64,000 nucleotides of DNA, taken from NCBI GenBank assembly GCA_963733135.1, contig CAVTBX010000005.1, forward strand, positions 62,001 to 126,000. Reading direction: 5' to 3'. The notes beneath the pieces are model-generated. The model was not told where the DNA came from. It was given only the letters and a program-made list of their open reading frames with translations, and ran no database searches. The position numbers were made by a program, and so were the translations under genes. This document shows, piece by piece, positions 55,595-64,000 of this stretch (positions within the stretch are counted from its first letter, which is position 1; each line of letters starts with the position of its first letter). The stretch comes from CAVTBX01 sp963733135. Its GTDB lineage: Bacteria > Actinomycetota > Thermoleophilia > Gaiellales > Gaiellaceae.

Positions 55595-56839
55595 CTATCG
55601 AGAACTGGTCGCCCGCGCTCGAGCCTGACCGTCGCGCGGGCCCACGAGCCGCCAGGTCTCGACCGCGCCTTTGCCCTTCACGTCGACACGCCCCAACGGC
55701 TCGGCCACGAAGTCGTCGCGCAGGAGCTCCCACGTCGAGCGAGTGATCTGGATGGCGTCGGGGGTCCCGTGGGACTCCATCCTGCTCGCCATGTTCACGG
55801 TGTCGCCCCAGAGGTCGTAGAGGAAACGGCGGCGCCCGATCACGCCCGCCACGACCGGTCCCGAGCTGATGCCGATGCGGAGGCGCAGGTTGTGCTCGGT
55901 GTCTTCGGGAAGGCAGTCCTTCGCGCACTCGCGCATTTCGAGCGCGAGCCCCGCCAGCGCGTGTGCGTGATCCGGCCGCTGCCTAGGTACGCCCGCCGCG
56001 ACCATGTAGCAATCGCCGATCGTCTTGATCTTCTCGACGTCGTGGCGGTCGACGAGCTCGTCGAAGCTCGTGAAGAGCCGATTGAGGAGCTCGACCACCT
56101 CGCGCGCGTCGAGTCGGCTCGAGAGCGGCGTGAAGTCGACGACGTCCGCGAACAGGATGCTCGTGTCGTCGAAGTGGTCGGCGATCGAGTTGGGATCTGA
56201 CTGGAGGCGCTGCGCGACCTCGGCCGGGAGCACGTTGAGCAGGAGCGCCTCGACGCGCGCCTGCGCGGTCTCCCGTCCTCGCGCGAAGGTGACGAGCAAG
56301 AGCATCGCCACGAACGAGACGAGAACGATGTTGAGCACGTCGAACGTGCGGACGAAGCCGTTGGGGAGATCGGCGCCGTCCGGCCGAACGACCTCTGAGA
56401 GAGCGACCGAGAGCAGGATCGCGGCGACGAAGGCTCCGAACCACGGCCAGGCACGGCCCGGCCTGTCGAACGCGACCGCCCCGAGCGGCGCTAGCAGCGA
56501 CCACATGAGCACCGAGCTCGACTCATCGATGCCGCCGACCATGATGGTCCCCAGCGCCGGCGCGACGAGGATCAGTAGGAACTGCGCCGTGCGCAGGAAG
56601 GCGAAGCTCCGGGTTCGCGCGAAGACCGCGAGGCTGATTACCGACCCGGCGACGTAGGCCCACGGCGTGAGCGCGACTCCATGCTCGCCGAAGGCCCAGT
56701 ACATACAACCCCAGGCGAAGGCCACCGGAAGGATGAGGAGCGCCACTCCGACGAGGAGGCGCTTCCGGGAGCGCTCGTCCGCCGAGTCGCCTGGGTCTGC
56801 GCCGATGGAGAGGGCCCGATCGAGGAGCGCCGCGGTCAT
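55595..56839 (-). CDS. Membrane class III adenylate/guanylate cyclase
   Basis: 414 residues. About six hydrophobic segments in the first 190 residues, then a class III cyclase domain: metal Asp in ILFADVVDFTPLS, second metal Asp in KTIGDCYMV (with the substrate Lys), and DLWGDTVNMASRME with the transition-state Asn and Arg. The Lys/Asp pair favours ATP, so cAMP synthesis is likely. Single-domain catalytic part, so it must dimerise. Confidence 0.92.
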   Translation of the reverse strand: MTAALLDRALSIGADPGDSADERSRKRLLVGVALLILPVAFAWGCMYWAFGEHGVALTPWAYVAGSVISLAVFARTRSFAFLRTAQFLLILVAPALGTIMVGGIDESSSVLMWSLLAPLGAVAFDRPGRAWPWFGAFVAAILLSVALSEVVRPDGADLPNGFVRTFDVLNIVLVSFVAMLLLVTFARGRETAQARVEALLLNVLPAEVAQRLQSDPNSIADHFDDTSILFADVVDFTPLSSRLDAREVVELLNRLFTSFDELVDRHDVEKIKTIGDCYMVAAGVPRQRPDHAHALAGLALEMRECAKDCLPEDTEHNLRLRIGISSGPVVAGVIGRRRFLYDLWGDTVNMASRMESHGTPDAIQITRSTWELLRDDFVAEPLGRVDVKGKGAVETWRLVGPRDGQARARATSSR

Positions 56840-56945
56840 GACGGGCGAGCCTAGACGACGCGTGCTCGTAGGTTTCGGGGTGAACAGTTCGAGCGGCCCG
56901 CCGGAGCTGGCGCACTAGAGAACCTGCTGTGCGGGTGTCGTTCGC

Positions 56946-57446
56946 TTACGAAGCGCTGGTGCCGGCCGCCAGTAGGGCGTCCATCTGGCCGACCGACTGC
57001 TGCAGGCCCTCGAGCATGCCCATCTCGACCAGCTTGTCCAGTTCCTCGCGCGACTCGTAGGTCGACCGGATCTCCATCCGGATGCCGCCGCCACGTTCGC
57101 TGAGCCGCACGTCGACGGTGATCACCGGCATCTCCTCGTTGGGCGTTCCGTCGTCGTTGGCGAAGCCGTCGGTGAACTGCAGCGACATCGGCGGATCGAC
57201 GGAAGTGACGCGCCACCAGCCGCGTGCCTGATCGCCCTCCGGGCCGGTCATGAAGTAGGTGACCTCGCCGCCTGGCGACAGGTCGTGCTTCTCGAAGGTC
57301 GAGGGGTAGGTCGGCGGGCCCCACCAGCGCTCCAGCTTGCGTGGATCGGCCCAGAGTTGCCACACCTCGTCCATCGGAGCGTCGAAGTCAGCCAACAGGG
57401 TCGTCGTCAGGTTGTCGTAGTCCGTATCGACGCTTGTCACGCTCAT
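56946..57446 (-). CDS. SRPBCC/AHSA1-domain protein
   Basis: 166 residues from the ATG at 57446, which overlaps the upstream ArsR stop (ATGA). The START-like fold is marked by TTTLLADFDAPMDEVWQLWA, ERWWGPPTYPSTF and RGWWRVTSVDPP. ArsR-AHSA1 pairs are common, and the AHSA1 protein may bind a hydrophobic ligand linked to the regulator. Exact role unknown. Confidence 0.9.
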   Translation of the reverse strand: MSVTSVDTDYDNLTTTLLADFDAPMDEVWQLWADPRKLERWWGPPTYPSTFEKHDLSPGGEVTYFMTGPEGDQARGWWRVTSVDPPMSLQFTDGFANDDGTPNEEMPVITVDVRLSERGGGIRMEIRSTYESREELDKLVEMGMLEGLQQSVGQMDALLAAGTSAS

Positions 57447-57817
57447 CCTGTCGTGTCCTCCTCTGAGTTTGTCTTTCGCGGCTTCGGACGTCCCGCGAGC
57501 AGATCCGACATCCGCCCGGCGCGGCCCAGCCAAGTCTGTTCGAGCTCGTCGAGAACCTGTCGCACCCGCTCCATGGCGGCGCGGTCGGTCTGCACCAGCT
57601 GTTCTCGCCCGCGCCGCTCCTTCGTGACCAAGCCCGCCCGTTCCAGCACCGCGACGTGCTTCTGCACCGCCGCAAAGCTCATCGGGTAGCCCTCAGCCAG
57701 ACGCGACACAGACCGGTCTCCCTCCGCGCAGCGGCGAAGGATGTCCCGACGGGTGGCGTCCGAGAGCGCGCGGAACAGGTCGTCCGCGGCTTCGCCGGTC
57801 AGTTCATCTACAACCAT
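57443..57817 (-). CDS. ArsR-family winged-helix regulator
   Basis: 124 residues. ArsR fold: DLFRALSDATRRDILRRCAE, recognition helix region YPMSFAAVQKHVAVLERAGL, wing VTKERRGREQLVQ. No metal-binding Cys motif, so it is of the non-metal type that pairs with SRPBCC genes. A perfect inverted repeat overlaps its start codon and is a likely autoregulatory site. Confidence 0.92.
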   Translation of the reverse strand: MVVDELTGEAADDLFRALSDATRRDILRRCAEGDRSVSRLAEGYPMSFAAVQKHVAVLERAGLVTKERRGREQLVQTDRAAMERVRQVLDELEQTWLGRAGRMSDLLAGRPKPRKTNSEEDTTG

Positions 57818-57826
57818 TTAGTTGTA
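57809..57826. promoter_or_regulatory. Operator-like inverted repeat over the arsR start codon
   Basis: TACAAC (57809-57814), six bases, GTTGTA (57821-57826), perfect arms. The ATG (57817-57815) lies in the spacer. Local AT-richness in a GC-rich genome strengthens the case. Binding by the ArsR protein would block its own expression. Confidence 0.6.
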
Positions 57827-57925
57827 CGTTAGAGCAAGCCGCCGTCTGCTGCAAAGGGGGCGCTGCTCGCGGCATCCGCGACCAGAGAGGCGGAAGAGTT
57901 GGCTGCCGCCGCCGACGTACGGGCG

Positions 57926-59005
57926 TCAGCGCACGTCGACGTAGGAGACTTCGATTGCGTTGTTTCCGTAGCCGAGCCGGTTCCAGGGCGGGACCTCGGG
58001 TTGCACGTCGCCGGCCGCGTCGGTTGCTCGGGCGCGAAGGGAGTGTCGGCCGATGTTGGACGCCTCCCAGTCGAGCGACCAATCCTGCCATTGGTACGGA
58101 CCCTTCGGGCGCTCGAGCTTCGCCGGGTGCCAGTCTCCCTCGCCGGTGAAGCTGACGTGGACGTCGGTTACCGGTCCGCTGCCTGACCAGGCCTTCCCGC
58201 GCACGGTGTACTCGCCGGTGGCGATCGTCGCGCCGGGGGCGGGGTCGGTAATGCGGGCGCGGACCCGCATCAGGGTGACGCGTTCGTGCTCTTGATCCGG
58301 CCATTCGTACACGTAGTGGCCGGTCTGAAACTCGCCCACGTACGGTTCGGTCAGGACGTCGATCCGCTTCAGCCATTTCACGGAGGCGACGGCGTACCAG
58401 TGGGGCACGATCAGCCGGAAGGGGGCCCCGTGGTCGGCGATCAGCGGCTGGCCGTTCATCTCGTAGGCGATCAGGATCTCTGCCGCCGGATCGGTTGCGT
58501 GAGCGAGGGCGAGCGAGCGCACGAAGCGCAAGTCGGACTGATTGGTCTCCGCAAGCACCGGCTTGAGGTGATACGGGCCGTGATCGGCGCCCTCGAAGCG
58601 CACCTCGAGGCCGTCCGCTGCCGGGTGCGCTTGCTCTAGCACCTCGTGCAGGAGAACGCCCTTCCACCGGGCGGTCGAGACCGCGAAGTCGCCCCATGGC
58701 TCGCCGACCGGCAGCGGCCGCGTCTCGAGGCGCCCGTTCCCGGCACATTCGAGCGTCACGGCGCGTTCGACCGCCGGCATGGCGCGCAGTTCGTCGAGCG
58801 TGAGCTTGGTCGGGTGATCGACCGCGCCGCCGACTTCGAGCGTGCCGTCGTGGGTCGGTACCGCGAAGTTGCTGCGGACGTAGTGGAGCTCGACCGGGGT
58901 GATCTCGCCGGCGAGTGCTTCAGGCGGCGCTTCAGCATTGAAGGGCGCCGGGTTGATCATTCGAAGCGCGGCGCGCGATTTTTCAAGCTCGTCTGCTACG
59001 GCCAT
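57926..59005 (-). CDS. Sulfite-oxidase-like molybdopterin enzyme
   Basis: 359 residues. The cofactor Cys is C87 in VTLECAGNGR and further Moco-domain motifs are GADHGPYHLK and GAPFRLIVPHWYAVASVKW. The C-terminal 100 residues form the Ig-like dimerisation domain. There is no N-terminal haem domain or Tat signal, so it is cytoplasmic, unlike SorA/YedY types. It lies downstream of the crotonase, DyP and DUF4331 genes, probably in one transcript. The physiological substrate is unproven. Confidence 0.88.
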   Translation of the reverse strand: MAVADELEKSRAALRMINPAPFNAEAPPEALAGEITPVELHYVRSNFAVPTHDGTLEVGGAVDHPTKLTLDELRAMPAVERAVTLECAGNGRLETRPLPVGEPWGDFAVSTARWKGVLLHEVLEQAHPAADGLEVRFEGADHGPYHLKPVLAETNQSDLRFVRSLALAHATDPAAEILIAYEMNGQPLIADHGAPFRLIVPHWYAVASVKWLKRIDVLTEPYVGEFQTGHYVYEWPDQEHERVTLMRVRARITDPAPGATIATGEYTVRGKAWSGSGPVTDVHVSFTGEGDWHPAKLERPKGPYQWQDWSLDWEASNIGRHSLRARATDAAGDVQPEVPPWNRLGYGNNAIEVSYVDVR

Positions 59006-59047
59006 GTCTCAGTCTCCTCGCGTTTGGTTTGGTTCGCGGTGCCGGCG

Positions 59048-59914
59048 TCAGTAGTCGGTGTCCTGGAACGTCGGGTCGCGGTCGTCGTTGAAGGCGCCTA
59101 TGCCCTCGATGCGGTCGGGATGCACGGCCGAGCGCCAGTGCGCCTCCATCATGATCGCGATCGCCTGCTCGATGGGTTGCCCCTCACCCATCCGCACGGC
59201 CCGCTTCACGGACTGGACTGCCGTCGGCGAGTTGCTCGCGATCTTCGCTGCGATCCGGTGCGCAGCGTCCATCAGCTCGGCCTGCGGGTAGAGCTCGTTG
59301 ACCATCCCCAGGCGGTAGGCCTCTTCCGCGGTTATCGGGTCGCCGGTCATCAGCATCTGCAGTGCTTTCCCCGGCGGCAGAGCGCGTGGAAGAAAGACTG
59401 GTGAGCCGCCGCCGGCAGCGAGGCCGATCATCGCTTCGGGCTGGCCGAACGTGGCGTTTTCGGAAGCGATGATGAAATCGGTGCTCTGGGCGATCTCGGA
59501 GCCGCCGCCGTAAGCGATCCCGTTCACGGCGGCGAAGATCGGCTTTCGCAGCTGCCGCAGCGTATAGAGCGTGCGATCGAAGTCCTGACGCTGGCGCAGC
59601 CAGTCCTCTTTGGTCATGTCCTTGCGTTGACGCAGATCGCTGCCCACCGAGAACGCGCGCGTACCGGCGCCGGTGATGATGGCGACGCGGATAGAGGGAC
59701 GAACCGCGATCGTCTCGAGGATCTCGGTCAGCCGCGCGCCCATCTCGGTGGTGATCGCGTTGTCGGCGTGTGGCCGGTTCAGGGTGATCACAGCGACGTG
59801 CCCGTCGGCGACGTAGTCTGCGAGCACGGGCTGGTCGGGCTCGTCCTCGCCGGACGGCGGCGGGCCGAAGTCGAGCGCCTTCCAGCGATCGGTGCCTGTG
59901 TGGGTCGTTGCCAC
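59048..59914 (-). CDS. Enoyl-CoA hydratase/crotonase family protein
   Basis: 288 residues from the GTG at 59914, preceded by AAGGAGAAGAC. Crotonase fold: HVAVITLNRPHADNAITTEM, the oxyanion-hole region GAGTRAFSVGSDLRQ and NGIAYGGGSEIAQSTDFIIA, then FGQPEAMIGLAAGGGSPVFL. One catalytic Glu position is not obvious, so the reaction (hydratase, isomerase or other) is open. The N-terminal 40 residues are an unusual extension. Confidence 0.88.
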   Translation of the reverse strand: MATTHTGTDRWKALDFGPPPSGEDEPDQPVLADYVADGHVAVITLNRPHADNAITTEMGARLTEILETIAVRPSIRVAIITGAGTRAFSVGSDLRQRKDMTKEDWLRQRQDFDRTLYTLRQLRKPIFAAVNGIAYGGGSEIAQSTDFIIASENATFGQPEAMIGLAAGGGSPVFLPRALPPGKALQMLMTGDPITAEEAYRLGMVNELYPQAELMDAAHRIAAKIASNSPTAVQSVKRAVRMGEGQPIEQAIAIMMEAHWRSAVHPDRIEGIGAFNDDRDPTFQDTDY

Positions 59915-59928
59915 GTCTTCTCCTTCCG

Positions 59929-61293
59929 TCACGTCGTGAGCTCCCCTAGCCAGCGCAGCGCTCGCATGCCCGGGGCGAAGCAGTACTCGCCGCCGCGGGT
60001 GACGACGAAGGGCGGCAGTTCCTGCAGGCGGCGGCGGATGGGCCGCTCGGGGATTGTGAAGCTGCTGGATCCTTTCTTCGATCCGACGAGGGGGTCGCTC
60101 TCGGCTGGGGCGCCGATGAAGATGCCGTCGTTCAGCCATTGGGTCTTGACGAACTCGAACTGGCGCTTCACGTGTGCGCCGGCGAACACGAAGATGATCC
60201 CGCGGTCCTCACCGTCGTCCTCGAGCGTCCCTTCGGGCAGCATCGGCCCGTAGCTCGTGCCGCGGCGAATCATCCGGTGGAGGCGAACGTTGACGCTTCC
60301 TTCCTGGTCGAGCGCGTCCCGCGGGTTGGCGCGGCGTGCGTGCGCGCCGGCCGGGCACTTGAACCCACGCAGATCGTCTCCGTAGAGGAAATCGTTGTTG
60401 CGCTTCGGGTCGGCGCCGAGCTGGGGATCGTCGCGCTCGTGGGAGAGCGCCAACGGCGCCCCGCTCTGCCAGCGTCCGACCATCTTCGCCCCCAGCAACG
60501 CCTCCTCTTCGCGGCTCGCTGCCTTCGCGTGCAAGTACTGCCGGTAGGCCGCGACCCGCGTGTGCAGCTTGCGGAAGACGACGTAGGTGCCGTTGCGGCC
60601 GAGCACCTCGGGAGTCGGCATCGGCGGCAGCTCTCCGGTCTCGTCCGGGTAGCCGAGGATGATCTCGCCGGCCCTGATCAGCTGCTCCTTCGGGTTGGAT
60701 GGCGAAATCCCGCTTCCTTCGACCGCGGGCTGGCCAATGCCGTCCTTGAATCCAAAGGAGGTCCGTCCGGTCGGGAGCTGGTAGCAGTCCTGGCGCCAGA
60801 TCACCTCGACACCGGGCAGCCGCTCGTGCGCGTCACGTGCCCGCTCGGCGAGCGCCTCTAAGCCTGCCGCATCGGGCGAGAGCACCGCCAGCGCGACGTG
60901 CACGTCGGCCGTCCCGAGCGGCTTCTCCCAGTGTTCGGGGCTGCTCTCGCCGACGTCGCCGAGGTCGGCCGCGCGCGCCGCCATCCCCTGCCGGAACTCT
61001 GGCGAGAAGCTGTCGAGCGACTCCCGCGGTACGCCCAGCGCCTCAAGACCGTGATAGGTGAAGGCGACGGTGATCCAGGCGTCGTGCGCCGGATCCGCCG
61101 ACGGCCGGCCGGAGTCGACGAAGGGATGCAGACGCCGCACCAGTTCCCGTCCCGCCGCTCGGTCGTCGATTCGGAGCAGCAGGTACCTGCCCACATAGGG
61201 CGAGGGTCGCTCGTGCAGCGCGCCGCTCTGGATGTCGTCGAGCTCCAAGCTCGCACCCTCGCCCACGGTCATCGTGCCCTCGGTCATCCCCAT
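59929..61293 (-). CDS. DyP-type haem peroxidase
   Basis: 454 residues. The distal motif GFKDGIGQP (GxxDG with catalytic Asp), KCPAGAHARRANPRD and the C-terminal FVFAGAHVKRQFEFVKTQW identify a dye-decolourising peroxidase of the larger class. There is no signal peptide and no encapsulin-type targeting tail (it ends WLGELTT). It overlaps the DUF4331 gene by one base, so the pair is tightly coupled. Confidence 0.92.
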   Translation of the reverse strand: MGMTEGTMTVGEGASLELDDIQSGALHERPSPYVGRYLLLRIDDRAAGRELVRRLHPFVDSGRPSADPAHDAWITVAFTYHGLEALGVPRESLDSFSPEFRQGMAARAADLGDVGESSPEHWEKPLGTADVHVALAVLSPDAAGLEALAERARDAHERLPGVEVIWRQDCYQLPTGRTSFGFKDGIGQPAVEGSGISPSNPKEQLIRAGEIILGYPDETGELPPMPTPEVLGRNGTYVVFRKLHTRVAAYRQYLHAKAASREEEALLGAKMVGRWQSGAPLALSHERDDPQLGADPKRNNDFLYGDDLRGFKCPAGAHARRANPRDALDQEGSVNVRLHRMIRRGTSYGPMLPEGTLEDDGEDRGIIFVFAGAHVKRQFEFVKTQWLNDGIFIGAPAESDPLVGSKKGSSSFTIPERPIRRRLQELPPFVVTRGGEYCFAPGMRALRWLGELTT

Positions 61294-62423
61294 CAGTGGT
61301 GCTCAGGGGGCTCGGGCGGATCCGGATTCGCGGGCGCAAGGTAGGGGAAGCTGCGCGAGGCGGGCCTGGTCGACTGGTCAACGCCGTCGCGGATCACGGG
61401 GCCGTTGCCCGCGTTGATCAGCAGCGTGAAGATCGTGTCCATGACGTCGTCGTTGAGCGCCCGTCCACCGCACGTTTCGTGTCCACGGCCCTCGCGGGCG
61501 GCACGCTCGATCTCCAGGAACGAGCCCTGCTCGGCGTGCGGCTTGGTGGCGTCGACGACCAAGTAATCGGCGAGAACGAGCTCGGTCAGCGGGTGGGTGC
61601 CATTCCCGTCCGTAGGCCAGTCCGTCTTGCCGTCGAGGCCGTCCCAGAAAGTGAGATTGGCGTTGAGCCGCGCCCGGTATGCGTCTTGGTAACCATCGGC
61701 GAGGTGAAACGCGTCCTCCATGTTGTAGAGATCGCGGATCTCGAGGTCGCGGTTCACCGGATCGAACTGCTTCGGCGCGAGCATCATGTTCTTCACCTCC
61801 GGCCTGCCGACGCGCTCGATCCGCACCGCGAGCCTACCCCGAGTCAGCGTCTCCGCGACCACCCCAACCAGCTCCAGATCGTTCAAGACCTGCGCGCAGT
61901 CGACCTCGACCACGAGGCTGAGGACGTTCTTCCCATCCATGTAGATCGCGCCCGGATCGGTGAACGCGAGCTTTCCGGTCGCGATCGTCTTCAGCGCCGC
62001 CGGGGCGTCCATTATGAACGAATCCCAGCGCGGGCCGGCAAACACACGCACGCCATGACCGGAACCGCCCTGCTCGTCGTTTACAAAAAAGGTGACCGTG
62101 TCGCCTGCCGGCGTCGTGCATACGCCTTCCTGTCCTCGCACACCGTCGCCCGTGGCGGGTTCGGAAAACACGCAATCGAATACGAACTCTTCCTCGGCGA
62201 CAGCGAACGGCGCAGGGTCGCTCGGGGCTCCCGCCGCGAGCGGTCGCAACCGGAAGCGGTAGACAAGCCCGTCCGAGAACAGTGCCGTCGGCTGCGCGAA
62301 CGGGAGCGTGTTCTGCACAAGCACCAGATGCCCCTGACGCTCGGGGCTTGGAAACGCGTACACGTCGGTGATGTCCGCGATCGGCTCCGCCAGCGCCCGA
62401 GGACCCGAGATGTGATCCGACAT
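61293..62423 (-). CDS. DUF4331 family protein
   Basis: 376 residues. N-terminal MSDHISGPRALAEPIADITD (SDH and D pattern) and YAFPSPERQGHLVLVQNTLP are the DUF4331 hallmarks, with FFVNDEQGG and later NPVNRDLEIRD-like segments. The family is usually secreted, but no signal peptide is seen here. Coupling to a DyP peroxidase suggests it handles a substrate or partner of that enzyme (inference). Confidence 0.82.
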   Translation of the reverse strand: MSDHISGPRALAEPIADITDVYAFPSPERQGHLVLVQNTLPFAQPTALFSDGLVYRFRLRPLAAGAPSDPAPFAVAEEEFVFDCVFSEPATGDGVRGQEGVCTTPAGDTVTFFVNDEQGGSGHGVRVFAGPRWDSFIMDAPAALKTIATGKLAFTDPGAIYMDGKNVLSLVVEVDCAQVLNDLELVGVVAETLTRGRLAVRIERVGRPEVKNMMLAPKQFDPVNRDLEIRDLYNMEDAFHLADGYQDAYRARLNANLTFWDGLDGKTDWPTDGNGTHPLTELVLADYLVVDATKPHAEQGSFLEIERAAREGRGHETCGGRALNDDVMDTIFTLLINAGNGPVIRDGVDQSTRPASRSFPYLAPANPDPPEPPEHH

Positions 62424-62453
62424 CGGCTCGTCCCGTCGCGTGCGCCCGGCTAG

Positions 62454-63002
62454 CTAGTCCGCTGCCTCGTCGAGCAGCGGCTTCAGCGCAGGATGCTGGA
62501 GCGCTTCGCCGGCTTCCGGATCATCGAGCACCCGCTGGAACGCTTCGTTCACACGCAAGGCTTTCCTGATCTCCTTCACGGTGCCTCCGTAGTTCCGCTG
62601 GTACGCCGCCGCCGTCTCCTCAGCCCCGAGGATGAACGCCTTCAGCGCCTCGAGGTCAGGCAGTCCCTCGTAGCCCTCGACATGCCGGAAGACGACGTCG
62701 AAGAGCGCCAGCGTCGGCCCTGAAATGAAGAAGTCGTCCATGTAGGCGTCCCAGGACCCGTCAAAGCTCGTGATGAACGCGAGCCGCTTGTCGCCGTCGA
62801 ACAGAACGAATCTCGCCTCGTGAATCGTCGCGACCGCCATGCCGTAGTCGCCAGGCCGGTACCCCGGCGTCTCCTGCAGCTCACGAAGCGCCGCTCGAAG
62901 GCCTTCAGCCTCGCCAGGCTTGACACGGAAAAACAAGCTGAACTCGCTCGTTGGCCCAACCGAAAGGCCCGGGCGAACCGTCCCCGTTTCAGATGCTGAC
63001 AT
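62454..63002 (-). CDS. Conserved-looking protein, possible ferredoxin-like barrel
   Basis: 182 residues from the ATG at 63002 with GGGAGGTAGGG just upstream. The middle (SEFSLFFRVKPGEAEGLRAA ... ARFVLFDGDKRLAFITSFDG) has the strand-helix-strand pattern of dimeric alpha/beta-barrel proteins. First gene of the DUF4331-DyP-crotonase-sulfite-oxidase group. No named family recognised with certainty. Confidence 0.65.
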   Translation of the reverse strand: MSASETGTVRPGLSVGPTSEFSLFFRVKPGEAEGLRAALRELQETPGYRPGDYGMAVATIHEARFVLFDGDKRLAFITSFDGSWDAYMDDFFISGPTLALFDVVFRHVEGYEGLPDLEALKAFILGAEETAAAYQRNYGGTVKEIRKALRVNEAFQRVLDDPEAGEALQHPALKPLLDEAAD

Positions 63003-63100
63003 CCCTACCTCCCGTCGATCCGACGTTCCAGACGACACACGCCTAGCTCCCGACCAGCCAACGAGAAGCTTAATGCGGGGAGCGGGCTCGGGAGCCGGGC

Positions 63101-63580
<480 letters not shown>

Positions 63581-63612
63581 CGTTCCCTCCTGTGCAGGTC
63601 GGCGTGGCTCGA

Positions 63613-63690
63613 TCAAGCCAGCTTCGAGCCGTAGCCGTGGATGTGGATCACGTTTCCTGCAGGATCGCGGAAAGTGCCGCCGACGCGACG
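63613..63690 (-). pseudogene. VOC-protein C-terminal fragment
   Basis: Minus-strand reading GGTFRDPAGNVIHIHGYG then a stop at 63613 is the last strand of a VOC/glyoxalase protein. Upstream sequence does not continue the fold, so it is a truncated remnant. Confidence 0.5.
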
Positions 63691-63699
63691 TCTCTGCAG

Positions 63700-63888
63700 C
63701 GCTCACCCAGTCAGCGCGCGCTCGCGGTCGCTGCATTCTTCGGCGGCAGCCTCACGCCTGCGGTCGGTAGGCACGTCACCCACATTCTCCAGAGGCTGAA
63801 TCTCCGCGATCGCGTCCAAGCGGTCGTGCTCGCATACCAGGCCGGGATCTTCGAAGCGGATACGCAGACGGCCAGGCAGCTCCGGTAG
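63700..63888 (+). pseudogene. LuxR-type HTH C-terminal fragment
   Basis: Plus-strand reading VGRHVTHILQRLNLRDRVQA then VVLAYQAGIFE matches the recognition helix and end of NarL/LuxR response regulators. The preceding SPSQRALAVAAFFGG may be a degraded first helix. No receiver domain precedes it. Remnant only. Confidence 0.45.
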
Positions 63889-63963
63889 CAGGCCCACCGA
63901 CCGCGCCTGATCGATCCCAAGCCCCGCCGCTTGACAGGGCAGCTCACGTCTGGTCGAATTGAT

Positions 63964-63981
63964 CTTAGTCAAGTGACTAAG
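63964..63981. promoter_or_regulatory. 18-bp palindrome near the window edge
   Basis: CTTAGTCA-AG-TGACTAAG, perfect 8-bp arms, AT-rich relative to its surroundings. This is the size and type of site bound by MarR-like dimers, but no such gene is visible beside it in the window. Nothing else is supported between 63889 and 64000. Confidence 0.35.
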
Positions 63982-64000
63982 ACTCTGGATCCCCTTCATG

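Noticed and set aside
59929..61293. DyP peroxidase as encapsulin cargo
   Set aside because: No encapsulin gene nearby and the C-terminus lacks the usual targeting peptide.

Overview
This window is a stretch of high-GC bacterial chromosome. An actinobacterial-type RpoB/RpoC pair, the rpmG-secE-nusG-rplKA-rplJL-rpoBC order, many GTG/TTG starts and ATGA/GTGA-coupled operons point to Actinomycetota. A complete PilM/N/O-type type IV pilus locus in such a genome suggests a deep-branching lineage such as Thermoleophilia (Gaiellales/Solirubrobacterales). That placement is an inference from gene content and was not tested.

Layout. 0-0.5 kb: the 3' end of a diguanylate cyclase gene. 0.7-13.4 kb (minus strand): rpoC, rpoB, rplL, rplJ, rplA, rplK, nusG, secE, rpmG and a tRNA-Met, with short palindromic repeats in nearly every gap. 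13.5-18.7 kb: an MBL-rhodanese protein, a MerR-HTH/TOBE regulator with modABC (molybdate uptake), a GFA-family protein and a ferritin. 18.8-25.6 kb: a response-regulator remnant, then a minus-strand membrane redox operon (two anchored low-complexity proteins, ApbE, a b-type cytochrome-like membrane protein, a ferredoxin and its reductase) facing a two-component system. A Thr/Asp-rich exported protein follows the reductase. 25.6-26.9 kb: MidA-like and DUF2277 genes. 26.9-46.8 kb: the type IV pilus locus (pilC, pseudopilins, pilMNO plus a PilP-like protein, two pilT genes, pilA, pilB, prepilin peptidase, a PilX-like protein, a PASTA-type protein and an SLT-M23 wall hydrolase). 47-49 kb: tRNA-Tyr, a YbaK-like deacylase, a cluster of small membrane proteins and tRNA-Thr. 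49-64 kb: accessory DNA with an att-like copy of the tRNA-Thr 3' end, an MMPL transporter, decayed genes, a run of small single-gene units separated by a repeated boundary sequence, a class III cyclase, an ArsR/SRPBCC pair, and an operon encoding a barrel-like protein, DUF4331, a DyP peroxidase, a crotonase and a sulfite-oxidase-like protein.

How it fits together. The pilus genes look like one regulon. Upstream of pilC, pilT, pilB, pilD, pilT2 and two locus-specific genes there is a T(C/T/A)A(A/G)G box exactly 15 bp before GCCGAT(NN). This is the form of promoters read by the FliA/SigD/WhiG sigma group, and many lie so close to the start codon that the mRNA would be leaderless. The locus also carries its own cell-wall tools (SLT-M23 enzyme, PASTA domain), which suits a pilus crossing a thick wall. 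Molybdate uptake supplies cofactor that the sulfite-oxidase-like enzyme at 58 kb could use.

The most unusual content is repeats. There are three families of interspersed palindromic elements with covarying stems. One copy is read in frame inside rplJ and another forms the N-terminus of a pseudopilin frame. A fourth family marks gene boundaries in the accessory region. Several genes carry single frameshifts (pilV-like, pilW-like, a small membrane protein, PQ-loop, YCII). Assembly error remains possible for all of these.
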